From contig JAMYWO010000549.1 of NCBI GenBank assembly GCA_024220525.1, positions 1 through 18,647 of the forward strand: a DNA stretch of 18,647 nt, written 5' to 3'. This DNA comes from Cochliopodium minus (taxonomy: Eukaryota; Discosea; Himatismenida; Cochliopodiidae). The notes under the pieces are model-generated. The model saw only the letters and a list, made by a program, of their open reading frames with translations, searched no databases and was not told the DNA's origin. The translations under genes were made by a program, and so were the position numbers. Of this stretch, positions 1-8,962 are shown in pieces (the stretch's first letter is position 1; the number at the start of each line of letters is the position of its first letter).

Positions 1-72
1 TAAAAATAAAAATAAAAATAAAAATAAAAATAAAAATAAAAATAAAAATAAAAATAAAAATAAAAATAAAAA
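1..72. repeat. (TAAAAA)n simple repeat
   Basis: About twelve tandem copies of the hexamer TAAAAA at the left edge. It falls in what should be an intron of the lipase maturation factor gene, which continues to the left of the window. Confidence 0.9.
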
Positions 73-135
73 AACTATATATCAATTTTTAATAAATGAA
101 ATAATAATAAAAGAAAAGAAAATAAAAAGAAGAAC

Positions 136-2821
136 CTTAAAACAACTCTGTTTTGATTGATGAAACCAAACAAACCCTGAGCAGTCACAAAAAAATAGTC
201 ATCGTAAAAGTGAAGCCAAGGAGAATCGCTGAACATCTCTTTGAGGGGAGCAGTTGACTTGAAAGCCACGAAAAAAACGAAAGAGACGTAAATAAAGAGT
301 CTCGCTGTTTTGTACAGTGTTATTGCCACTTTCTTTGCTTTTTTGTATTTTGGAAGAATTCCATTTATTTTTTTCATTTGTTTTTCTGAATCTTTTATTC
401 CTGAATTATTCACCTTTTTTCCAAAAGAAAAATATTCAAAATAATAAAAAATAATAAATATTTAAAATAATAAAAAATAATAAATATTTAAATATATAAT
501 AAAAATAAAATAATAAAAATTAAAAAAAAATTAAAATTAAATAATAGTAAAAAAATAATATAAAATAAGATTTATTTTTAAAAAGAAAATATTCAAAAAA
601 TAAAATAAAATAAAACAAAAAGAAAATATTCAAAAAATAAAATAGAATAAAACAAAACAAAAATAATTTAAAAAAAATGTTAAAAATTAAAAGATAAATA
701 TTAAAAAAAAAAAATGGATTGAATCTAAAAATTTAAAAAATAATGAAAATAAAAATAAAAAAAAAAAAAATAATTAATAAAAAATCAAATGTTAAAAATT
801 AAATGAAAACAAAAAAAATTCGAACATGGAGAGAGTTTTTGATCAAAATTTTTTTTTGATCAAGTTTGTCATATTTGTTTGTTTTAAAAGAAATGTTCTT
901 TATTCTCGCTTTGTCAGCCTCTTGAATGGTTTTGAGTGTGAAAAAAGAGGAGAGAAACTTGTCGTCTAAGACGGAGAGGCACAACAAAATTCCTATGTAG
1001 TTGATCCATGCGTAGTTTCCTGTCAAAATGATGCAAATTTGGAGAAATATTTCCATCAATCCTAAAAATAAAATGATTAAAAAAAATAATAGAAAAAAAT
1101 CTAATAAAATAATAATTAAAAAATTATTTTGTTTAACAGGAGAAAAAAAATTTAAAAAAAATAATGCATATTTTGTTGAAATAAATGAAAGATTAAATTA
1201 AAAAGCAAAAAAAAAAGGTTAATAAAAAATAAATAATGAGATTGTAGTAAAATAAAAATATCAGTATATAGACATGTCCAAAATTTACAACTTTGTTAGT
1301 GGATATAAAATTTTTACTAACAAATTTTGAACTGTTGTAAAATTTTGAACATCTCTAATCAGTATAGTTTTAACATCTATTAAAAAGTTTCAAAATGAGT
1401 GAGATTAACGAACTTTATTAAAATAAAGTTAAATTTTTACCTGCAAAAATTCTTAGTCTTCTCATTGGAGAAATTATAAAGAAGGGAAGTATAAGTTGTT
1501 CAAAGAGAGTTAGCAGAACTTCCAGTTTGTGGATGCTGAGAGGAAAATAGTGAGCGAAATATCCAAATACGGTAGGCATTGGTTGGGTGAAGTAGTTGGT
1601 AGTTGTGCAGAGGAGATTGAACCAACATGTACTTGATCTGAGTCCAATCTTTGAATTTCCAGCACCCAATAAAAGTCTTTGGAAAAAAAAAAATTATTTT
1701 CTTTGAATTTTTTTTTTGATAAACTTTGTTGAGAAAACAACAAAAAACTAGAATTGTTCATCTCCAAAAAATTATTTGAATAATCTTTTCAATTGTTAAG
1801 TTATATATGTAATCATAAATCGATGAAGAAAATTTTATATGAAACTTAATTAAATTATGCATTATGATGGTGAATATCTCTTCTTAATCTTTAATTATTT
1901 TGATATTCATTCAAATCCTTTATTAAATTTAATAAAAAATTGTAATGGTTGTATACCTGAAGGCACACCAACGATATAACCAAATTATCAACCTTGATGG
2001 AGGTGTTATGTAAGGAAATTTATCAACACAAAACACTGGATAGAGAAAGATGGACATGAATGCAAGTTCTACGGTCAACCATTCCCATCCATAGTTAATT
2101 AAATTGGTTCCCATATTCACTATTGAAAGATACATCAACCATAGAAGCAATGGAACAATGAATGAAGAAAATAGGCCAAATATCATTATAATCGATAAGA
2201 ACACTCCCACCCAACATGTTATTTCAAATACTTGATCAGTGTATCTTATATTCAAGTAGGTTTCCAAGAATGTAAATATAGGGGTTGGCCTATTTGATTG
2301 GAATGGATTAATTACAGGAAATATTCCATCTATTAAAAATTTAAAAAAATTTTAAAAAATGATCCATATATGAAGAGATTTGATTGTATTGAGTATTATA
2401 TAGGAGGTATAAAATTTTTTTTTATTTTTCATTGAAAATCACCTTTCCCATACAAAGCTTTTCCTTGAAAAGCCAATGTTATAAATGCAGAAAATAGAAT
2501 TATTCCGGTCATCCTTTGAATCAATAATCTTGTCAACCAATAAGAATTCTTCCTCTCTTCAAGAATTTGCTCATATTTGCTTCTTATCTTTGTTTTCAAT
2601 TTATATAACAAAACAAATGGTATTATTGTAAAAAACATGATACATGTTATTATTGGTGAGATTTTTATCAATTCTTCCAAAGATAATGAAGATACCGATT
2701 TTGTTTTTATCAAATTATTCAATTTTTCTAATGATCTTGCAGATAATTTCAACAATGATGGTATCTCAACTGTATAGAAGTTTATAATAGATTCAAATAT
2801 TGAATCAAAATAAATATTCAT
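136..2821 (-). CDS. lipase maturation factor family protein (LMF1/LMF2-like), 3' partial
   Basis: Known members are ER multi-span membrane proteins needed for folding of secreted dimeric lipases and other disulfide-rich cargo. Exons on the minus strand: 2821-2443, 2329-1957, 1676-1441, 1061-826 and 413-about 136. All joins among the first four keep frame (phases 1, 2, 1) with GT-AG borders; exon 5 joins in phase 0, but the exon 4 donor (GTTCGA) and exon 5 donor (GTTCTT) are weak. Family landmarks appear in order: YWLTRLLIQRMTG before the first TM block, the D-G-I-F-P join across intron 1, YLSIVNMG...YGWEWLTVELAFMSIFL, WLYRWCAFR joined to LLLGAGNSKIGLRS, a YFTQPMPTVFGYFAHYFP-type segment, then ILTGNYAWINYIGILLCLSVLDD. 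Exon 5 ends with the family-like LHFYDDYF...GLFGFINQNR. About 500 residues are in the window; the C-terminal globular domain lies outside. The start is the first ATG of the open frame, after an in-frame hydrophobic N-terminus. The exon 3-4 intron carries a foldback element. Confidence 0.85.
1269..1357. mobile_element. MULE-like MITE / foldback element, copy 1
   Basis: An 89-bp element inside the lipase maturation factor intron 1062-1440. It is flanked by perfect 9-bp direct repeats ATCAGTATA (1260-1268 and 1358-1366). Its ends are inverted repeats (TAGACATGTCC left; right end reads TAGAGATGTTC on the other strand), and the complementarity runs inward through ACAAC to TTTGTTAG/CTAACAAA, so the element folds back on itself around a short AT loop. 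A second copy in opposite orientation lies at 5757-5843. Nine-bp duplications plus long inverted repeats are typical of Mutator-like elements; the family assignment is inference. Confidence 0.8.
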
Positions 2822-3409
2822 TTGGTATTCAGTTTATTTTCTTTATTTATTTTTTTTTTCTTTGAAATTAAAAATTGAAATAAAGAATTTATTGTCCATA
2901 GTTTCAATCAAAGTGAATACTCAGAAATATTGTGATATTAAAGATAACATCTCTTTGAAATTAATAATAATAATTGATATTTAATTTAGATTTGGTTAAA
3001 CCTTTAAGATGATCAAAAATCACATATGATTGTGAAATAATCTTTCTCTGATTTATTTTGGAAAGTAAGAAATTTTTTGTTAGTGGGAATTATATAAAGT
3101 CAAAAATGGAAAAAAAAGAAGAAAAACAAGAAAATTTTACAATAATCAATACAAAGTACTTCTTTGAGGTTTCAAATAGATCAATAATAGGAGAAAATAT
3201 TTTAGATCTTAAAAACAATTATAAAATAAATATATAATTACAATAATCAAAAATTTTATTCATATTAATTGAAAATTTAGATTTAATTACATTCCAAATT
3301 GTTCCCTTTTTTAAATTTTAAAGAAACATAATTTATTATATTCAAAATTATCCAACCAATTAAAAAAATAAATAAAAAAAAATTGCTTCAAAAACTATTA
3401 ATCAATACT
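2822..3409. promoter_or_regulatory. divergent intergenic region between LMF-like and CNNM genes
   Basis: A 588-nt AT-rich spacer separates the two divergent start codons (2821 minus and 3410 plus) and should hold both promoters. I see no clear core-promoter motif above the AT background. The only feature that stands out is a 43-codon ATG-initiated ORF at 3106-3237, listed separately. Confidence 0.5.
3106..3237 (+). CDS. small ORF (43 codons), possible uORF or small protein
   Basis: ATG at 3106, TAA at 3235-3237, no introns. The product is charged at the start (MEKKEEKQENF) and then mixed (TIINTKYFFEVSNRS...). It is less low-complexity than random frames in this AT-rich DNA. It lies 172 nt upstream of the CNNM start on the same strand, so it could be an upstream ORF in that mRNA, an independent small gene, or chance. 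No family recognised. Confidence 0.25.
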   Translation: MEKKEEKQENFTIINTKYFFEVSNRSIIGENILDLKNNYKINI

Positions 3410-6400
3410 ATGTTAAGAAGAAGATATAATTTGGGAATAGCATTTTTTATTTTGATCATATCCTTGTTTAATCATTCGAATGGTTCTATTTGGAAGAAAG
3501 ATAATTCAATCGAGTTTAGAGCTGAAGACAATAAAATCGAATGTGAGGTTGAAGGAAGCAAAGTAAATTGTAATGGGACAGAATATACCAAAGAAGTGAG
3601 AGATAAACCTGGAACTCCAATGTTCTATGTAGACTTGTTGGTTAGTTTATTTTGTGTTTTATTTGCAGGTAAATTTATGAAAAAAGGAAAAAAATACAAA
3701 TGATTATAATTACATTATCCAAACAAAATAAAATATTTTACTGATGTATCCATCCAAATATATTTCAAGGATATTTTTATTTATCATTTCATTCTGAAAC
3801 ATTATTATTTAGGTTATGAACAATAAATTTAAGTTCATTATTTTCACTGAAATTTTTATTTAAATAATTTATAAATTTTTTTTACAATTTTGAAACAAGG
3901 TGTGATGAGTGGAAATACATTGGGTCTATTATCTTTGGACGATATAAATCTTCAAGTCATCTTAAATTCAAATGATGAAACCCTAAAGAAATATGTCAGG
4001 AGAATTCAGCCACTAGTAAAAAGAAGGCATCTTTTATTATGCACATTGCTGATAGGTAAAATAAATTTAATATAATGAATAAATATTTTTTTTCACTGAA
4101 ACTTTTTTAAACGAAAATTAAAAAAAAATCAAAAATTGGTTTATTGTTTTTTTTTTGTAGGTAATGCTGGGGTGATGGAGACTCTTCCTATTTTCCTCGA
4201 TAGGTTGGTCGGTGCTGCACCTGCCATCATCATTTCAGTGACATGCGTATTGTTTTTTGGAGAGTAAGAAATTTTAATTTTCTTTCTTTCACCAACATTT
4301 TTTTTTTATTTTTTTGAACATTAAAAATTTAAATTTTTTTAAAGATGTTTTTTTATTTTTATTTTATTTTTTAAAAATTTTTTTCCTTTATTTTTTTTTT
4401 TAAGATACTTTCGTTTTTAAAAATGATTTTTGTTGTACTGAATAATTTTTATTCATTATTATTTATTATTTATATTTTTAAATTTATTTATTAATTTTAT
4501 TTTTTATAATTTTATTTTATTTTATTTTTATTTTTTATTTCTATTTTTATTTTGTTAGGATCATTCCTCAAGCTATATGTTCCAAGCACGGGTTGAAGAT
4601 GGGATATTACTTGAGTCCTATCGTGTGGGTCAGCATGGCCTTGTTTTTTCCTATTGCTTATCCTGTAGCCAAGTTGTTGGATTTTATTTTAGGACATGGT
4701 AATTTATTTTATTAATTTTTGTATTTTTTATTTTATTATTTTATTATTTTCATTTTTTATTTTTTATTTTATTTTTTATTTTTTATTTTTTATTTTTTAT
4801 TTTTAAATTTTTTATTTTTAAATTTTTTATTTTTTATTTTTTATTTTTTTATTTTTATTTTTTATTTTTTATTTTTTATTTTTTATTTTTTATTTTTAAT
4901 TTCTAAAATAGACCACGGGACATTGTATAAACGTACAGAGTTGAAAGAGTTGTTGAGCATTCACTCCTCCACCTACAGACAAGGCAAGGACATGGAAGTT
5001 GACGAAAATTGTCTCACTGACGAAGAAGTTCTCGTAATCAAGGTAAACAATAATTATTTATTATTTTTATTTATTATTTATTATTTATTATTTTTATTTA
5101 CATTTTTTTTTTCATCATTTTAATTTTAAATATATTTAAATATTTTCTTTTTCTTTCTATTTCTTATTTTAATATTTTTACATTGATTTTTTATTGATGA
5201 TTTTAATTTTGATTTTTATTTATATTTTTATTTTTTTGTTTTTTTTTATTTTTGTTTTCATTTTTTTTTCATTTTTTGAATTTTTTTTTTAATTTTTTTT
5301 TAGGGTGCTTTGGACATGCAATCAAAGACAGTGAAACACATCGAAGTTCCATTGGAGAAAGTTTCCATGATAGAAGCTGGCAAGGGGTTGGACTCTGTAG
5401 AAAGACTTCGTCTCTACAACGATGGTTACTCTAGAGTTCCTGGTATCATATATTTCTTAATTTTTTTTTGATATTTTATTTTTATTTTTCATTCAATTTA
5501 TTTGTTTTTGTTTTCTGTTTTTGTTTTTTTTAATTTTCTTACTAATACTTATTTTGAAATTTTATTTTACTATTTTACTTAATTTAATTTTCAAATATTT
5601 TTTTTTTACTTCATTTTTTTTTATTTTTTTTTTCAAAAATTGTTTGATGTTTAAACTTTGAATAATATTATTTAAAATCATTTTTTTATTTTATTTTTTT
5701 CATTTTATAGGTAACATTTTTATTTTATTATTATTTTTATAATTTTATTTATTTATTAGAGATGTCCAAAATTTTACAACAGTTCAAAATTTGTTAGTTA
5801 TAAATTATGATCCGCTAACAAAGTTGTAAATTTTGGACATGTATTTATTTATTCTGATATTCTTTGTTTTTTTTTTTGTTCTATTTGAATTTTTATTCAT
5901 TTTGAATTTATTTTCATTTTATTTTTTGTTATTTTATATATTTTTTCTTATTTTTGTTTATTTGTATTTTTTCTTATTTTTATATATTTTTTTTAGTTTA
6001 TGAAAAGGACAAAATGAATATTTTAGGATATATTCTCGTGAAAGAGTTGGTTCTTCAAAAAGGAGAGAAGGAGTTGACACCCAGAGACTTGAAAATGATC
6101 AAGTTCAAAGAAGTAACCAGGGACACTCGCCTTTATGACCTTTTAAAGTTGATGAGAGAAAACAGCGCTCACATGTGTTTGATTGTTGATGACAATAGTC
6201 GTCCTACTGGTTAAAAAAATATTTTTAAAAAAAAAATAAAATAAAAATTAAAAAAAATTAAATAAAAAATTAAATAAAATCAAATAAAAATATTTAAAAA
6301 TAAAATAGAATAAAATCAAAATAGATGTAAAAAATAAAAATAAAAATAAAAATAAAAAATAAATGTAATATTTTTGTTAAAAAGGTATTTGCACATTGGA

Positions 6401-7420
6401 AGATCTTTTGGAAGAATTATTACAATCACCAATCATTGACGAATTCGACACAGTAACCATCGATCCAGTCAAACAAATCCGTCTTGCACGTGCCATTGAA
6501 ACATTGGGGCTCGAAAACAACAGGGATAGCAAAGGTGAAAACAAATTCAAAAAAAACAAATCGGAGATTTTTATCTTCAAATCGGAAATTATTTCTAAAT
6601 TTCCGAAAATGTTCCGCGAAACGAAAAGTGTTCGTTTGGATGAAAGATCTCTTTTGATCCCCATCAATAATAACAACAATAATAATATTAACAACAATAA
6701 TGAGACTTTTTTCTCTTTTACTTTTGAGAGGAAGAAAATTCATCAAAAGAAGAAAAAACATCATAAGAAAAAAAATAACAGATTTATTCAGATTAATTTA
6801 TAGATTTATCTTGTCTTTTTTTTTCTTTTTTTTTTGACCAAAAACAAAAATTTTTAATAAATATTTATTCTCTTTTATAATCAAATTAAAAAAATCATTC
6901 CAAAGTTTTTTTATTGATAATTAAAGATAATCATCAGATAATTTCAATCAACTTAATTTAAACATCATTTAGCCGAAATTTTTTCACATTTAAACCTAAA
7001 TTTTAAATTCATTTTTAACCTTTTTTTTTTAATTCAAAAAAAAAAATTTTAGATTTCCCTAGAATGTCACTAGATCTGTAAGATTTTTATTTATATTTAT
7101 TTATTATATTTATTTTATTTAATTTTTTTATTTGAATATCTTTTTTTTTTCCCAATAGTTTGCTTCGTCGTAGAGATGATCATCCATTGACCAAAGAATT
7201 GTTGAGAGGATCATTAGATTTGAGAGGAGGAGGCATCATCAAGAACCCCGAGTCCGGAAGAGTCTCATTGGATCTCAGTAACAAAGGAAGCAGATTGAGT
7301 TTCAGCAGCGATGAAAGAGAACCGCCAAAAAAGAAGAAGGGAAAGAAGAAAAAAGGGGGTTATGAAGCTTTTGACGACAAAGAATTGTTTTTTGATAAGG
7401 ATGAAGGGCTTGATTTATAG
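3410..7420 (+). CDS. CNNM / DUF21-CBS domain metal (Mg2+) transport protein
   Basis: CNNM/CorC-type proteins mediate or regulate divalent cation (mainly Mg2+) efflux at membranes. Exons: 3410-3668, 3900-4055, 4161-4263, 4559-4698, 4912-5042, 5304-5442, 5997-6209, 6385-6534, 7053-7077, 7159-7420. Every junction is GT-AG and phase-consistent; the total is 1578 nt, 525 aa. Order: signal peptide (MLRRRYNLGIAFFILIISLF), short lumenal segment with two Cys, then DUF21 with GVMSGNTLGLLSLDD across intron 1, RRHLLLCTLLIGNAGVMETL, and FGEIIPQAICSKHGL across intron 3. Next come PIAYPVAKLLDFILG and a CBS pair (GALDMQSKTVKHIEVPLEKV, GYSRVPVYEKDKMNILGYIL, then ENSAHMCLIVDD and GICTLEDLLEELL). The basic-acidic tail has a Lys-rich run near residue 500. 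The match is closest to the plant/fungal DUF21-CBS type. Intron 6 holds a foldback element, exon 9 is only 25 nt, and reading through the exon 8 donor gives another C-terminus. Confidence 0.93.
5757..5843. mobile_element. MULE-like MITE / foldback element, copy 2
   Basis: An 87-bp copy of the element at 1269-1357, inverted relative to it on the plus strand, in CNNM intron 5443-5996. It starts TAGAGATGTCC and ends GGACATGTA, with matching internal arms (ACAACAGTTC, TTTGTTAG, CTAACAAAG). It is flanked by the 9-bp direct repeat TTTATTTAT (5748-5756, 5844-5852), which alone would be weak in this AT-rich context but agrees in length with copy 1. Relative to host-gene transcription, both copies lie in the same orientation. 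Confidence 0.75.
6535..6803 (+). other. alternative (read-through) C-terminal exon extension of the CNNM gene
   Basis: Beyond the GTGAAA donor at 6535 the frame stays open for 89 codons to TAG at 6801-6803. The stretch includes KSEIISKFPKMFRETKSVRL, an Asn run around 6664-6700 and a basic KKKKHHKKKNN end. Base composition through about 6665 is exon-like, unlike the other introns of this gene. Use of the donor instead joins to the 25-nt exon at 7053 in perfect phase. Both outcomes are plausible isoforms of nearly equal length (519 or 525 aa). Alternatively this is an intron that has not yet lost coding character. Confidence 0.45.
7053..7077 (+). other. 25-nt microexon of the CNNM gene
   Basis: Flanked by TTTTAG and GTAAGA. 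It enters in phase 1 and leaves in phase 2, encoding D-F-P-R-M-S-L-D-L, which joins LLRRRDDHPLTKELL of the last exon. Both flanking phases match, which supports it strongly. Confidence 0.75.
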
Positions 7421-7490
7421 TGTTTTTTACGAACTACAACAAAAAATATTTAAATATTTGAAAAACAAAAAAAAATTTTTATTGATTATT

Positions 7491-8620
7491 TTATTTTTTG
7501 AAAAAACAAAAAAAAAAAAAAACTTTGTTCAAAACATAGTACAAACCTGATTTTTCAACCATTATTTTATCTTTTTTTGAGTTTCTTCTTTTTTCAGGTA
7601 ATTTGACTTCTTCCCAAGGAACTTTGTTCTCTTTACAATATATTTCGCTAAGAATAGACAAAATGTTGAAAATTATGGGTTTGGGTAAGTTATTTTTGGT
7701 TGATTTTCGAAAAAGTAACATTATAATCACTATTTTACGAAATTCTGGTCCCCAAAGTTTGTCCAATTCTGGGTTGGCCAGCCAAGGTGTTCCATGAATG
7801 ATTTTTTTTTGGATTAATAGTCTTCTAACTGTTTCATTAACCAAATTTACAACATTGTGTCCTGTTTTTGAAGATGTTTCCTTTTTTAAAAATTAATAAA
7901 AAAAATAAAAAAAGAGAAAATAAAAAAATGGGAAAAAAAATATTTCCTAAAAAAAAAAAAATTACAATAAAAAAAATTCCTTTATCTTTGGCAAAATTTC
8001 GAGAGTGTTCAATACTTTCAAATAAAAAGTCTTCTTTCTCATATGTCTGATCAGATTTCGAAATAGTAAATAAAACAACAGCCTCTTTTCTTTCTTCAGA
8101 GCCACTTGTTTGATGATGCTTTAACTTTGAAAGATGATTTTCGAAATGATTAAAACTTTTGTAGTAAGGATCTTCGACAATGATGTAAGCATCTCCAATT
8201 TTGTATTTGGATGGAAAATCTCTTCCCATCTGATATATTTAAAGAATTAATTTTATTTATTGTAAATTATAATTTTTCAGTGAATTAATAAAATTTCTTA
8301 CAAAATCCCATATTTGTAATTTGATGGTCTTACCGTACAGATTGATTATCTTCATTTTGAAATCTACTCCTATTGTGGTTATAACATTTTCACAAAACTG
8401 ATCCTCAGTTATCCTCAATTGTAAAGATGTTTTCCCTATCAAAAATGGATCATTAAATTGCTGCATTTCAAAATTATATTTGTTGATTATTGAAGAATAT
8501 GGAATGTATTTTTTGTTGAATTATTTCTGCGCCATATAATTAATAAATTTTGTATAAACCATGTCCAGAATCTCCTATCAAAACTATCTTGAACATGAAA
8601 TCAAATTCTGGCATTTTCAT
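7491..8620 (-). CDS. divergent Rab-like small GTPase with C-terminal extension
   Basis: Exons on the minus strand: 8620-8560, 8435-8302, 8229-7966, then 7880 to about 7547 (the frame stays open to a stop at 7491). Splices are GT-AG with phases 1, 0, 0. The Ras-fold motifs are visible: G1 GDSGHGKTS (split by intron 1), Rab-type switch [10 protein letters not shown], and G5 ETSSKTGHN exactly after intron 3. G3 is WDFMGRDF instead of WDTAGQE, and G4 is TISKSD instead of NKxD, so hydrolysis and guanine specificity are probably altered. An approximately 100-residue extension follows, including [17 protein letters not shown] and [18 protein letters not shown] decayed copy of this module lies at 14300-14690. 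No C-terminal Cys pair for prenylation is visible. The true 3' end is uncertain: the last codons run into an A/T tract, and a donor at 7546 could splice to an acceptor at 7434, giving a Ser/Lys tail ending at 7360, antisense to the CNNM tail. Confidence 0.8.
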
Positions 8621-8806
8621 TTTTTTTTTATAATCAACTTTAATTCAGTTAATAATTTATAAATTTTAAAAAAAATACTGAAAACTTTGAATGCATTCAA
8701 ATGAATAGATGTTATCTCCATAATTCTCTTTAAAAGAATAGAAAATACATCCCAAAATTTTTACCTTAAAATAAAAAATATTTAAAAATTTGAAGAGAAT
8801 GATTGG

Positions 8807-8816
8807 TATAAAAAGG
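8807..8816 (+). promoter_or_regulatory. TATA-like element upstream of the lipase gene
   Basis: TATAAAAAGG lies 147 nt upstream of the lipase ATG, in the 342-nt divergent spacer shared with the Rab-like gene. The flanking G residues make it slightly more distinctive than the AT background. This is inference only. Confidence 0.2.
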
Positions 8817-8962
8817 AATCAATTTAGGAGATATTCTCAAATGATCGGCAAACAAAAATGGGTAAATAAATCTCACAAAAAAACAATAAAAAAAACAAAA
8901 ATATTTATAAAACAAAGCAAAAGAAACCATTTGAGGAGAATAAACATAATATTATAAAGAAG

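Noticed and set aside
839-863. Perfect 10-bp inverted repeat TTGATCAAAA/TTTTGATCAA
   Set aside because: Lies in the coding end of LMF-like exon 4 and is made of simple A/T around two TGATCA hexamers; no terminator or element context.
3383-3703. Stand-alone 106-aa type I membrane protein with a C-terminal KKYK ER-retrieval-like end
   Set aside because: The end is intron read-through. A donor at 3669 joins in perfect phase to the DUF21 exon, making this exon 1 of the CNNM gene; the dilysine motif is fortuitous.
4719-4905. Hydrophobic open frame before the CNNM exon 5
   Set aside because: TTTTTTA repeat in an intron; the flanking exons splice across it in phase.
6377-6764. Two overlapping minus-strand open frames
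   Set aside because: Antisense shadows of CNNM exon 8; the plus-strand reading matches the CBS domain.
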